A DNA stretch of 64,000 nucleotides from Leptasterias polaris. Lineage: Eukaryota > Echinodermata > Asteroidea > Forcipulatida > Asteriidae. Below are positions 44,933-55,835 of this stretch, piece by piece. The notes below the pieces were generated by a model, which was not told where the DNA came from, did not search any database, and saw only the letters and a program-made list of their open reading frames with translations. Position numbers and translations under genes: made by a program. The stretch covers positions 5,394,001-5,458,000 of the forward strand of contig JAZGTN010000006.1 in the NCBI GenBank assembly GCA_037783415.1, given 5' to 3'. Position 1 is the stretch's first letter. Every line of letters begins with the position of its first letter.

Positions 44933-45706
44933 AGGGTGTGTACAACATTGGTAATTGCCAAAAAGACCTGTATCCAAACTTGATGTTACCCAACATATAT
45001 ATGAAATAACAAACCTGTGAAAGTTTAAGCTCAATCGGTCTTCAGAGTCATGAGAAAACAGTGAAAAACCCCATTATATGTTTTAACTTTTTTTTAAACA
45101 TCGGATTTTATCCTGCTGGATAAATAATAATAATAATAATAATAATAACCAGTTCTTATATAGCGCATTTCACAATAACGTCTCAATGCGCTTTACATTA
45201 GTGCCCTGGTCATTGGGCCAATAACATTCCTTTAATCTTTCTCAGCTCCCTGGGGAGTATACAGCCCGAGCTGCCGTGGTGGCGCTCCAAAGGCTTTTTC
45301 AAACACAATATCAACCTCTACCCTTGCAGGTACCCATTTATACCCCTGGGTGAAGAGAAGCAATTATAGCAAAGTGTCTTGCTCAAGGACACAAGCGTCA
45401 TGACCGGGACTCGAACCCACACCCCGATGACTAAACCACCAGAACTTGAATCCGATGCTCTTAACCACTCGGCCATGACACTCTACAGGAGGGAGCCCCC
45501 TTTCCTTAATCATTATTTAGGCTGCTGTTTTTAAATTGTGTTTTCGATTAAAGACTATTGTTTTACTAATTTCCTATAAAATATGGCATTTCAAGCAAAA
45601 CTATTTCAAGGGAAGTTTTCCACCATGACCATCTTTATACCATGTAAGTTATGTGCAAATCTGCAAACATTTATATTTTTAATCTTACCAATGTTGTACA
45701 CACCCT
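44933..45706. mobile_element. TTAA-flanked TIR transposon with a SINE inside
   Basis: The perfect 22-bp inverted terminus AGGGTGTGTACAACATTGGT (then AA) is present at both ends. TTAA flanks both sides (44929-44932 and 45707-45710). The interior carries the family A SINE at 45121-45485 and no transposase. A separate partial copy begins at about 44283. The matching ends and TTAA duplication point to piggyBac-type mobilisation. Confidence 0.88.
45121..45485 (-). mobile_element. full-length tRNA-derived SINE (family A)
   Basis: The minus strand gives a complete unit: head GTGTCATGGCCGAGTGGTTA, B box GGGTTCGAGTCCCGGTCATG, body with CTTGAGCAAGACACTTTGC and TTCACCCAGGGGTATAAATG. The 3' part has AAAGCGCATTGAGACG and GCGCTATATAAGAACTGG, and the element ends in a (TTA)n tract. 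At about 365 bp it is the reference copy for family A in this window. Confidence 0.92.
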
Positions 45707-45759
45707 TTAAAATAATGTTCTCAAACAACAACAGCTCGGAAAAAACACAAATTTGTACA

Positions 45760-46080
45760 ATCCCTTTTCAGCCCCCTTTCCTTAATCATAAACAAAATCA
45801 CAGACAAAGCGTCAGAAGATTGAATATTATTACTCACTTATCGCATGCAATCACGAACATTAACAAAGCAGAAATAAATGACGATCAACCTAATTGCTCT
45901 TTTAGAAAAGGTTGTATCCCCTATGCATTGTCAAAACACCTGCCAGTCCTTGCAAAATAACGGCATGGATATTGACAACAAAAATCACAGGAATCAAACA
46001 GATTCCTATTCAACTGAAAAACACCTTAGTTTTTATTTAGGCTGCTGTTTTTAAATTGTGTTTTCGATTAATTTATTTCA
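45760..46080. repeat. partial direct duplication
   Basis: AGCCCCCTTTCCTTAATCAT at about 45769 and TTTAGGCTGCTGTTTTTAAA at about 46030 repeat words that are contiguous at 45492-45545. It appears to be a broken tandem duplication around the right end of the TTAA element. Confidence 0.6.
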
Positions 46081-46978
46081 TAAACAAAAATCTAACACAT
46101 TTTTGATCATTCATGGAACCCTACCTTAAAATTCATCCACGCAAATACTAAAATTAAAACTCAAATATAGCCTTGACCAAGGCGTTGGAATTTTATTTTC
46201 ATTTATTTATTTGTTTTTGTTTAGTTTCATTTTTTACCCTCCCGAGCTAGATATGTGCATGTATCTGTGTGCACATGAATGTGCATGTACATCTATACGC
46301 AGTGCATGCTTGGTGTGAGATGTACACGGCAACTTTCTGAATCAACCTCCAATGCGGACAATAGTAAGAGTGCAGATGACCTACGCACAGTAGTAGCACA
46401 GGTGTCTTGCTTATCGTGATACACACATTACGCACAGTGTACAGTACAAGTATACGTGTGGGTTTACGCAGTCTTTTTTCGGAGTGAAAAACTGGAACCG
46501 CCTTGAAGATGATCTTAAATTTGTTTATTTTATTGGTGTGTCATGGCAGAGCAGTCAAATGCAACTGACTCTATAGCCTTTTGTCAAGACCTTTGTAGCT
46601 AAAACAGCTGTGTTAGCCAGAGATCAAAAGTGTTTGATTGTTCCGAAGAAAGGAAAACCAGAGGGCCCGGACATTTAAAAAAACCTAGTGGCATAGGAGA
46701 GAACCAACACACAACTCCACTTACACACTGTATGGCCTTAGCTGGGAATCAAACCAGGGCCACATTGGTCAGAGGTGAGTGCTTTATACACTATTCCCCC
46801 ATGTAAAACACCAGACAGTGCAGTTTCCATGTAGCATCACACTAAAACTCACATATTGTCTGCACTGTTTTCAGGATTCAGTGTCTACTTAGTTACAAAT
46901 ATCAATGTTCAGTGTTCTATACATCGTATTGTCATGCTGTCCTGTAAGGGAAATTCTGTAAATCGTTGCGAAAGACAC

Positions 46979-47092
46979 CTAATTCACACAAAAGGTTAAA
47001 AAGACGACAGTTTTTCCATGTCTTTCTGTACAAAACCTTGCGCTGCCAGCGTCCAAGCAATGGCAGCACGGCGTGCTTGGATTGGTCTATAC
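46979..47092 (-). CDS. possible small exon of the UIM gene
   Basis: A 114-bp open segment lies between an acceptor-like TTGTCTTTAACAG|GT and a donor-like GAATTAG|GTGTCT. It starts with two bases and ends with one, the phases needed between 50051-50134 and 39274-41108. The peptide (DQSKHAVLPLLGRWQRK and so on) is not recognised. It could be chance. Confidence 0.25.
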
Positions 47093-47659
47093 CTGTTAAA
47101 GACAACAAAAACAACGAGAACAAGAACAAATCTCAGCACTAATAATTCAGTCTTGAAGTACATGTTGAATTTTGAAGAGCAGAAGATGTCTCGAGTGGCA
47201 GATTAGACAGGGGCCGTTTCCCAAGTCGTTTGCCGAGTCAAACGCATCAGATTGGGCTGATTCAGAGCATATTGGCTTGCCGAGTGTTGTGCTGTTCGAG
47301 AGTCCATCAAGCAGCTGTCATGCTGACGGACTTCTAAGTGTTTGACTTTGGTGTTCTGCATGTCAAGTGCCTGTTCATCTCACTGTTTGCTCTCTCTAAG
47401 TAATAGGGACTATCTTGAGTATTTTTCCTCATCTTCACCAAGTTACTTGATGGTTGTCTAATAGCCGATGGACTTTAAGATGTTCCATCCACCTGTGGCT
47501 CACATTCATTAGCAATCGGAAAGCTGTAGCCGTTTTTTTTCCTTAAACAGCTACTTAAACAGGAATGCTATTTCAACTTGTTTATAATATGTTCTTTTAT
47601 CAATTAATAGTAATGTTGATATTTTCACAATTTTTCGTAATTTTTCGTAATTATTGATC

Positions 47660-47830
47660 AAAAGGTTAGGCCCCAACTGCAGGGTTTTGAAAAGCTACAT
47701 GTAGCTACACTTCTGCCGTTGACATCATGCATCAAAATGACAATACTTTGACGTCATCTGTGGGATGTTGCTTTGTTATTGCAACAGAGCGGCTATACAA
47801 AACGGAGCTCCCACAAATGATGTAATCCAC
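47660..47830. repeat. dispersed repeat shared with 61890-62050
   Basis: AATGACAATACTTTGACGTC followed by ATCTGTGGGATGTTG and TTTGTTATTGCAACA is present in both places with about 85-90% similarity by eye. An inverted pair (AGTCTGGTTATGAAAACCAA near 47838 and its complement near 48390) follows this copy. Confidence 0.8.
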
Positions 47831-48045
47831 ACTTAGTCTGGTTATGAAAACCAACTTTGTAAACATTGAGGCTGAGTACGATTTAAACTCGAAGGTGGCA
47901 TTTTTAAGAATTTGAGTTAGAGAGAGCTAAAAAATAGTATTATCAAACACAATTTCTTTTACCGACTTTTTCCCCCAACCCCAACCCCTCTAATCTTCTA
48001 CTAGTACCCCAAGCTGTGGTTTAATTAGTTTATTTTTCCTCACAC

Positions 48046-48145
48046 AGATATAGACGGTCTGCCTAAGGGTACAAGTCTTGGCAGAAGTCGCCCTAAGCTG
48101 CGTTGGAAAGACAATGTGACAAAGTGCAGTTGTAGAAGTGTGTAA
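48046..48145 (+). pseudogene. retroelement ORF2 tail relic
   Basis: A short frame encodes GRSRPKLRWKDNVTK, the Gly-Arg-Pro-Lys-x-Arg-Trp-x-Asp signature found at the end of many non-LTR retrotransposon polyproteins. No other element part is recognised next to it. Confidence 0.45.
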
Positions 48146-49065
48146 GAGCTGAGAATAGCGGCGAGTGAAAGAGAATCAGGTGATGGCGGAGACCCCCCCC
48201 CAGGAAAGAAGATCCCTCATTACAATCTAAGGATGAGGCAGCTACGGATGCATGTCAATGCTGAATGATGATGAGCAATGAGGCTGTTTTGATGCTCAAG
48301 ATGAATATGAGAGGGAAAAAGTTCAAGATAAAAACTTAAATCTGTGCTAATTATGAGTAAAATCGTAATTAACCTCAATTTTGTCAAAGTTGGTTTTCAT
48401 AACCAGACTAAATTGTATAACCCGAACTCACTGAGGTAAATTATTAACTTTAATCAGTGCTAATAATGCTCTTCGACTGAACCTCAGACTACTAGACACT
48501 CTCTCTCTGAAAACTCACTTGTTCAGCCTTGGCTTTAAGTACCGTCACTAGCAGAGTCCCTTTTTTAAGTGTCAGGAGTATCTTGCATGGCGCATTACAA
48601 ATGTCCATTACTATTATTATTATTTCATTCCTCATTTACTTGGCGAAACGATTTGCCTCTTCTATATATTCATGCAAAGTGTTCACCATGTATAAAGCCA
48701 GTTCCATGCTTCCACGCGAACTTCAAAAGCAAAGTAAATTTCCCAGCACTACAATGGGAAAACAGCACGTATTAATTTGTTTGTCCAACATAAATTGGCT
48801 TGCACGCATGAAGTCTGACCTGAGGTTTAATCCGCAATTTTTTGCGTAATGAAAGAAGAAAATTGAAAAAAAAGCGTTATCAACTTTGATCTTTGAGGGT
48901 ATTTTCCAAAAGCAAATTAATTTTGTCTAAATAGTTGAGGGTGGTGGAAGGAAGGGCGGGTGGGATGAGAGTTTCTCATTGACGGACAACCAGCATCACT
49001 CACTGTCTGTTTACAGTGACTGAACCAATAACGATCAAATTACAACCTTAGGAAGGATTAATACC

Positions 49066-49266
49066 TCAATTCAGCACCTTTGCCTCGCTGACTCCCGAGT
49101 GTGCAGCTGTTGGGCCACCAACCATTTCCCGTTTTTGCTCCTTGTGTAAGTTTACCAAGTCTGTGTTGCCAATGGCAACCAGGTTGGACAAATGGAACAA
49201 AGTCTGTGCAATTCCAGCACCATATTTCGCTGGAGTTGGGTTGGTTTCATTGGGCAAGTTGCAACT
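49066..49266 (-). CDS. possible coding exon, unassigned
   Basis: After an acceptor-like TTTATCAG|GG, a 66-codon frame reads SCNLPNETNPTPAKYGAGIA and continues through AQTLFHLSNLVAIGNTDLVN to a TGA. Its composition looks protein-like. It lies between exons of the UIM gene on the same strand, but its phase (0) does not match the phase-1 neighbours. It may be an alternative terminal exon, another gene or a chance frame. Confidence 0.3.
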   Translation of the reverse strand, partial: SCNLPNETNPTPAKYGAGIAQTLFHLSNLVAIGNTDLVNLHKEQKREMVGGPTAAHSGVSEAKVLN

Positions 49267-50050
49267 TCCCTGATAAATAATTCTTCGCTGATAGCAGGTT
49301 TCTTTTTGTTAATTATTGTTATCATCAATGAATGGTCAGCAGAAAACAACAAGTTAGAAGCTGCTGTTTGAGGCACACAACTGTTAAATGAATGTACACA
49401 TGTGTATTACAAATTAATTTCTTTCTCACTTTAGTTTCAAACATGCGCTCAAAATCTTAGTGCGACCCCCACTTTACAATAACACTTAACACACTTTTTA
49501 AAGTCAATAATGCTGACCTCTAAATTCAACATAATTTTCCTCCAACCTTAATCGTCAGTTGGGGTAACACGCCCTCCATCCCCCCCCCCCCCATTGTTTT
49601 ACCTAGATACCTTAACATAACATTCACTCAAAACAAAGAACAAATTGTACTCAAATCGCAACATCAGAGATATAATACTCCAATGACCATCATGATTTCT
49701 TTCCGTTGTCTGTGTGCGCCTAAGTGTTATTGACAATACAGTATTTCACTTATTGTCTGGGGCAATCATTCATGTCGCTAAATCACCACCGGGTACTAAT
49801 AGCCACATCGTGAGTCCATCATCACATAGATGTACATCCAAGAACCAGATGTCCAAAGTTTACGTGTGTCTGACCGATTATAGAGAATTTATTAATTTAA
49901 ATCAAAACTGGCTCAACGAAATCTGGAGATTCTACTGGCTACAACAGTGATTTGGAAGGTTGGAAAAAGAAGGGAAAAAAAAACCGCCAAAAACATAAAT
50001 GATATCTCCTTTTATAAAATTCAAGACAAGATAATTTGGGGGAAGCATAC

Positions 50051-50134
50051 CTCCACTGGACTCCAATTCTTGAAGTGACAAATGTATGGCCTTCCGAAAG
50101 TCGTCATCGTACGTACTCAATATATCACTCTCAC
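50051..50134 (-). CDS. exon encoding a ubiquitin-interacting motif
   Basis: An 84-bp exon lies between AATACGAAG|GTGAGAG and GTGGAG|GTATGC. It encodes ESDILSTYDDDFRKAIHLSL followed by QELESSG. The DDDFRKAIHLSLQELE part fits the UIM consensus: acidic start, hydrophobic residues, Ala and Ser at the key positions, and a trailing Glu. UIMs bind ubiquitin as a single helix. Both ends are phase 1, so the exon links 52786-52880 to the large exon at 39274-41108 in frame. The UIM suggests a ubiquitin-binding adaptor or enzyme; the partner domain is outside the window or unrecognised. Confidence 0.7.
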
Positions 50135-50524
50135 CTTCGTATTGATGAACAAAAATAAAAAATGAAATATTGATTTGAAGTGAGAATCCAACAGAAATGC
50201 ACCGTTATTCCTTTTTCATTTCATTCATTATTAACCAGGCATGAAATTTGGTCCTTGGAAAAAAAGTAGGAACATTTTATTGATTACAAGGGCTGACCTA
50301 CATGTCCGCATGGTGTAAGCTTTACTATACTTTTCAGGGTATTTAATCACAGTTTTTCTGATTTTTCCCACAGGCAACAAAATCGGAAATCAGACAAACA
50401 GAGTAAGAATATTATGTCTGATTAATAGCCTGAAGGATGCGAATAGAAACAAGGCAGTGAAGACAGCAACTTCAGCACGACTGAAAATTTCCAATTTTTT
50501 GTTTCTTTTAAAAAAAAAATAACA

Positions 50525-50840
50525 TTGTGGCGTATCTTGGCTGAACGATCAAGCAGACTGGACTCAAGCTGTGGTGTTTCCGATCAGCAGAGTGTGGGTT
50601 CTAGTCCCAGTCTTGACACTTGTGTCACACTTGTGTCCTTAAAAGCAAGGCACTTTAACTAATATTGCTATGTCCTTTGGATGGGACGTAAAGCCATAAG
50701 TCTTGTGTAGTGTGTAATGCAAGTGAAAGAGCACTGTGCATTTATTGTAAGGAGAAGGAGCCTGCCCCATTGTTTCTGGCATGGTCTGGCAGCAATATGC
50801 GCCACCTCACCTTGTAATACCTTTCAAGGTGTTGCATTAT
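50525..50840 (+). mobile_element. tRNA-derived SINE (family A/D head, different tail)
   Basis: The B box region GTGTGGGTTCTAGTCCCAG is followed by CTTGTGTCCTTAAAAGCAAG, GGATGGGACGTAAAGCC and CCCCATTGTTTCTGGCATGG. The last part also occurs at about 2988-3030, so that segment is another tail fragment. Confidence 0.65.
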
Positions 50841-51290
50841 GGTTGCTTTGTCTCATAAAATCATTCTTAACAAGCTCCACCAGATTTGATAATTCGGCGC
50901 CAAAAGTGTCATTTTTAACAGACATGACGCATTATAAACGTAATAAATAAAATGTACATTTATAATGCACCATGTCTGTCTTAAATGACACTCCTGGCCC
51001 CTGAAATATCAAATTTGGTAGAGCTTGTAAGGACATTCAACCATCTATAAGATCTGGGTCAATTTTCCCCGGCACTTGAGACGGAATTTCTCATGGGAAT
51101 GCCCTTCATAAAATGCAAGCCTTGTAAAATCATGAATTAATCATTTTTTTCTAGGGGGGGGGGGAATCTACTCTAAAACCTGTTTTCAAGAGCCTGGAAA
51201 TCCTCAGGGGATTAGACAATTCAGCCATTAACACATATTACACACTATGCAATTAGAGATGGCTGTTGATTGGAGTGTTGGTCCCAACCT

Positions 51291-51315
51291 CCCCCCCCCC
51301 CCCCCCCCCCCCCCC
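51291..51315. repeat. 25-bp poly-C tract
   Basis: An uninterrupted C run lies after CCCAACCT. Shorter C or G tracts occur near 19650, 49580, 53827 and 44630. Confidence 0.9.
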
Positions 51316-51668
51316 AACTACACAAAGATAATTGTCAGGAAGCGTGTCAGATTCAAAGATTTAGTGTCTCAACCTGGTTTAATTACCTCAGAACTCAAAG
51401 AGTGGACTAAGTCCAGCATCAATCTATTTTTCTCATTAGTATATTCCGGCCCTGTTTAAAAGTGTGGCGACCAAATGAGTATTTCCTGTTTGTAGATATA
51501 TTATACATGTTGGGGGCTTAGCTACAGACACGAAGTGTAAACTACAAACAAATCTACGCAAACAGACTCTTTGGCTTGGTCGACATTATTGAAACATGCA
51601 GTTCACATATAAAGATATGGCCAGATAGTAAAAGGTGAAGCCCAGAATTTAATTCAATCAGACTTTAA

Positions 51669-52044
51669 GGCAAAGTATACTTTTGGTTTTTGGAACCGTT
51701 CGATTGTTTTTATGCAATACAAATGTAGGTATGTACGATAAAACTAACCTGCCAAAATTTCATTCCAGAGGAGGTTGGCACTTTTGAGACATCGCCAAAA
51801 ATCTGGAGCAATTATGTTCACGCAGGAAGAATAATCCGAGAAACGTTTCATGCATGAAATGTTTCTCGGATTAGATTTTTCTTGGAATCCTTTTATCAAA
51901 GACCACCTTCCTTAGAAGGGAATCATTTCTTAAAGTGTTATACATTATCAACAGCTGCAGTGCTTTTCATACCAATTGCGTTTTTTTATATTTTTTAAAA
52001 TTAATTTTTGGAGTACATGTGATTACCAAAGGTATACCCTGCCT
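51669..52044. mobile_element. TTAA-flanked MITE
   Basis: TTAA at 51665-51668 and 52045-52048 flank a 376-bp element. The ends, GGCAAAGTATACTTTTGG and CCAAAGGTATACCCTGCCT, are inverted copies. A central hairpin (AATCCGAGAAACGTTTCATG against GAAATGTTTCTCGGATT) lies near 51825-51870. Related copies are at 1503-1906 and 59988-60714. Confidence 0.85.
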
Positions 52045-52255
52045 TTAACAAAAAAACTAAAACAAAAATATGCAGTTCACATGAAAGCAAGCATTCCATG
52101 GTACTTCCCGGCAGGCAAGATACCACACTGATCACAAAGAGAATGTTTAAATTTTGTGTTATCATCACCGCGTAAAACCGAAACGACTGTTTTGATATGT
52201 TCCCCTTTCATCCAAAATTGATCAAAATGGTTTGATGTAGTCTCGAATATCAAGT

Positions 52256-52460
52256 AATAAACCACAAGGGGAAACTGACTGGGTAAGTTATAAATAATTG
52301 TGGGTTGAACAAAGACAATTTGACTAGAGCATGACTTGAACGTGAAACCTCCGATTAATGTGGCAGTGGTTGCAGGTTCTAGTCCTGCTGTGGTAATTTT
52401 TTCTTTGTTCATCACATCAAATTAAAAATTCACCCAGTCAGTTTCCCTTGTGTTTTATTA
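52256..52460. mobile_element. inverted pair of SINE-B tail pieces around a head fragment
   Basis: AATAAACCACAAGGGGAAAC on the left is the complement of GTTTCCCTTGTGTTTTATTA on the right, and GGTTGAACAAAG mirrors CTTTGTTCATC. Between them lies a degraded tRNA-like segment (GGTTCTAGTCC). This looks like two SINE-B copies in opposite orientation, or a fold-back rearrangement of one. Confidence 0.6.
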
Positions 52461-52539
52461 CTTAACATTTGAAATAAAAAAGTTACATCCCCTTAAGGTG
52501 ATCCCTCTGCTCTAAGATGATACCCCCCAACAATGATAC

Positions 52540-52655
52540 TGACAAAATAGGGAGGCCCCCAACATCAGGTCTAGATAGCTCAGTTGGTGGAGCACCGGCA
52601 TTTTAATCCGGAAGTCACAGTTCAAGTCCCGCTCTAGTAAATTTTTCTTCACTCA
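52540..52655 (+). mobile_element. tRNA-derived SINE (family B)
   Basis: TACTGACAAAATAGGGAGGC leads into CCAACATCAGGTCTAGATAG, then GCTCAGTTGGTGGAGC, GTTCAAGTCC and CTCTAGTAAATTTTTCTTC. It has the same order as 39040-39165. Confidence 0.8.
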
Positions 52656-52785
52656 TTCCACAATTGTCTCCATAATTAAATGTACGACTTTATGTTCTTG
52701 TGCCTGCAGGAATCAAGGCCTAGTGGCCCTTTGCCAACATTTCATGTCACAGGTGACATAGTCTGTTCCACAAGATTAAACTCAC

Positions 52786-52880
52786 CAGATTGATTTGGAT
52801 GACCTCGTTTACTTTGCTCTCCTACATGTAGCTTCAAAGCCTTACTGCTAGTAACCTGAGTCGAAGATCCACTACTTGGC
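52786..52880 (-). CDS. upstream exon of the UIM gene
   Basis: A 95-bp exon is bounded by a strong acceptor (TTTTGCTCCAG|GCC) and a strong donor (CAATCTG|GTGAGT). The only fully open frame reads PSSGSSTQVTSSKALKLHVG then EQSKRGHPNQS, polar and likely disordered. It ends with one base, matching the next exon at 50051-50134. Earlier exons lie at higher coordinates and were not identified. Confidence 0.7.
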
Positions 52881-53104
52881 CTGGAGCAAAATAAAAACAA
52901 AATTATTAGTATTATTATTATAGTATCAAATATATTTTACCACGCAGAAAACTAAATAAATATGGAGGCATCATCTAGAAGCCGAGGCTTGTGTTGACAG
53001 ACAAACAGAACATAAACAAGAACGTACGGACAGACAGGTTGAACAAAGACAGAAATGATGAAAAAGTACTAATAAGTTAAGTAGTGTAGAAAGAGAACAT
53101 GATT

Positions 53105-53230
53105 ATGGTAACAAAACCAAGGATGCCTCATAAACAGCAACTCAGCAGCCTGAGAAAACCCCTCAACTAAGGTGCTTTCAATGAGCCAGAAACACCTAGG
53201 TAAACCCCTACTCTTCCATGATCAGTGTTC
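53105..53230 (-). mobile_element. SINE family D tail fragment
   Basis: ACCAAGGATGCCTCATAA, GCAGCCTGAGAAAACC and CCTACTCTTCCATGATCAG match the tail of the copy at 42160-42475. Confidence 0.6.
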
Positions 53231-53388
53231 TGGGTTCTTTTGCGTGCATAGGTAAATGATTACACCGGAATCTCCAAAATGATCAGAAGAATAATACCAA
53301 GCAGAGGCACAGACAATTTTGGGGAATACCGATCGGAAGTGGTTAACTATGCTCAATATATACTGATACAACAAAGCCTTGGTTTAGC

Positions 53389-53578
53389 TCTTTAGCAGCC
53401 AATAGCTGTTTATCAGCTGCTGCCAATAGCTGCTTATCAGCTAGCTACAAATAGCTGTTTAGTATCTGGCTGCCGAAAGCAGCTTAGCATCTAACTGCCA
53501 ATAGCAGCTTAACAGCTAGCTGCCAATAGCTGCTTAGCAGCTAGCTGCCAATAGCTGCTTAGAAGCAAGCTGCCAATT
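53389..53578. repeat. 25-bp minisatellite, about seven copies
   Basis: Units of TGCCAATAGCTGCTTAGCAG followed by CTAGC repeat with moderate divergence. Each unit contains the palindrome AGCAGCTAGCTG or variants of it. Confidence 0.88.
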
Positions 53579-54694
53579 CAGACACGGTTATAGATTATTT
53601 TCAACCAGAAGGTTTCTGCCTGAGACAATTCTCATTAAAAGAGTGATGAAAGGATGTAATATACACAAATTAGACTCCTCACATAATCAATAACACTGAA
53701 TAAAACACTAAGCATTCTGCCCAAAGGCCAGCCAGATTTTATTTATTTATTTATAACCAGCAGCGGTTAACCGACACTAACAGGTATCATCAGATGGTCC
53801 TAACTCCAAATTAATGGTGGTTTTTCCCCCCCCCCCCCAGTAACATGTCAGCTTCCGGGCAAAGCAGGAACAAATAACGAATCTAAAGTCAACTCAAGAC
53901 AATTTATAAACAATCTGTGAGTTTCATTTGAACTGGTAATTATGTTTGACATTAAAAATAAACTGTATCTACAAACTGTACTAAACACAAACCATCAGAA
54001 GCTTGAAATTCAAAACACCAGGAGTCGTATTTCACTAAAGCTAATTAGAAGGGACAGGGTAGTGAGGGTACCAGCCAAAAAACATTGAGGTGTACACATG
54101 TTGTGACTGGTCTCCTCCAAATTCGTCGCTAAGGCAAATTAATGTTCAACTGCAAGCTAAGGCAAATTAAATGTTTAAAAAGCAACTAATTCCGATAGTA
54201 CAACTAGCTATTCAAAACCTGGTTCAGCACACAGTGTCCAAGTTTGTGTGTGTTTTTTTTTTACAGAATGTGGGTTTGAATCCCAGCCAAGATGGTTGTT
54301 TGTGACCTTGGGCAAGAGATACAGGTGGCTTTAAAGTTCAGGTGGGATGTTTAGCCAGGTCCAGTGTACAAGGCCTTGGTTGTGGATGATGCAATTAAAA
54401 GAAGTCAGGACACTAAGGGAGCGTCTCAAAGGTCAGGTACATTCTAGGTGCAAAGGAACGTTCCTGTAGGCATCCGCCCCCAATCCAGAGGACCGCCAGA
54501 ACGATCTGCTGGAACGCAACATTGTGCCGAAGTACAGGAACATTTCTTACACAAAGTAATGTGCGTGTTTTGAACATTCCAATTGAACATTCCGGCATCC
54601 CCACTGGAATCGTTAACCGATCAACTTAGAATGTTCCTATCTTTGGAACTTTTGAGCCCCTCCATAATCTAACAGTAAGGGTTTACCCTGTTGA

Positions 54695-55075
54695 TCAGGG
54701 AAATTTGATTACAGCTGCGCAATGATCTAATGCATCAATCTCAAGTTCTGGTGGCTAAGCCACCGGATTGTAGGTTCAAATCCCAGTCGTAATTCTTGTG
54801 TCCGGGAGCAAGACACCTAATTGCTTTTCATCACCCAGGAGTAAATGGGTACAATCTACATGTGAGGGTAACGATTGTCGATGGGAACAACTAGCAAGCT
54901 ATGCACCCATTTGGCTGCCGGTGCTGCATATTCCTAAGGAGTTATCAGGGTTTCAAGATCGTTAGGGGTAGTTGACCAGGGGAAGAAATCATATTGTGAT
55001 AAGTGCCCTGAGCACCTTATTGATGAAATATTGCTTTCATAAAACTCTGTTATTATTACTCTTACAGGTTTCCCC
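54695..55075 (+). mobile_element. tRNA-derived SINE (family A), diverged
   Basis: A tRNA-like head with GGTTCAAATCCCAGTCG is followed by CTTGTGTCCGGGAGCAAGAC, TCACCCAGGAGTAAATGGGT and GCTGCATATTCCTAAGGAG. The 3' end has TAAGTGCCCTGAGCACC and a TTATTATTAC tail. Confidence 0.75.
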
Positions 55076-55324
55076 AGTCTTCTAAACAACTGTGTAGTGA
55101 ATAAGTTAGCCAATGAGGCTTCTTGATTTCACAACCATGGGTGCATAATGTTAAAAATCTAACCTTTGAGAAAGACTCCGCTAGGGTCCAACCATGAGGC
55201 CATTAATATATATATATTTTTTTGCAGTAAATAATTTTTAATGCAACAAATAAAAATATGATGGCTTACCACTGACCTTGTGGAAGGCCAATTACAAATA
55301 ATTAGCTAAGACGGGTCAGCAATC

Positions 55325-55835
55325 AGGGCCAATTTTCACAAAGCTGCTTGAGCACAAAAAGTAGCTAAGCAGAACAAAATTATGCTTACCAGAACAAGGT
55401 TACCAGCCAAAATACCATGTCTCACGTACAATCTGTGACTGGTATCCTTCTTATATTTGCGAAGCAGAAAATGTTTAAAGAGGAAGGGAAATGATCGGTT
55501 CAATTTTGTGATGTACCCATTTTCCAATAGATAGAGTCCTCATGTGAGCAAGGAAAAAAATACAAGTTTCTAACCTCACATTAAATGTAGTGACCCATTT
55601 TTCTCAGAATGATGTCATCAGATGTTTTGGATGTTGACAAATCTTTGCACTGGAAGGGTATTGAATAAAATGGCAATTTACACCATTTTAATGTGAGGTT
55701 AGAGACTTGTAATTATTTCCTCACTCACATGAGGACTCTATCTATGAGAAAATATGTACAAAACAAAATTGAATTGGTCACTTCCTTTCCTCTTTAAGCA
55801 ATATTTCTGCTGAAGCAGCTCTATGAAATTGTGTT
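55325..55835. mobile_element. GGGCCAATTTTCA-family MITE, split by a nested insertion
   Basis: The left half (55325-55474) starts GGGCCAATTTTCACAAAGCT and contains GCTTACCAGAACAAGGTTAC. The right half (55798-55835) ends GAAGCAGCTCTATGAAATTG. A separate MITE occupies 55479-55793. Confidence 0.75.
55479..55793. mobile_element. TTAA-flanked MITE inserted in another MITE
   Basis: The 315-bp element has inverted termini AGAGGAAGGGAAATGATC and (complement of the right end) AGAGGAAAGGAAGTGACC. It is bracketed by TTAA at 55475-55478 and 55794-55797. Longer inner arms (CATGTGAGCAAGGAAAAAAA, TCTAACCTCACATTAAA and their complements) extend the fold-back. It is non-coding. The TTAA duplication suggests a piggyBac-type transposase. 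Confidence 0.9.
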
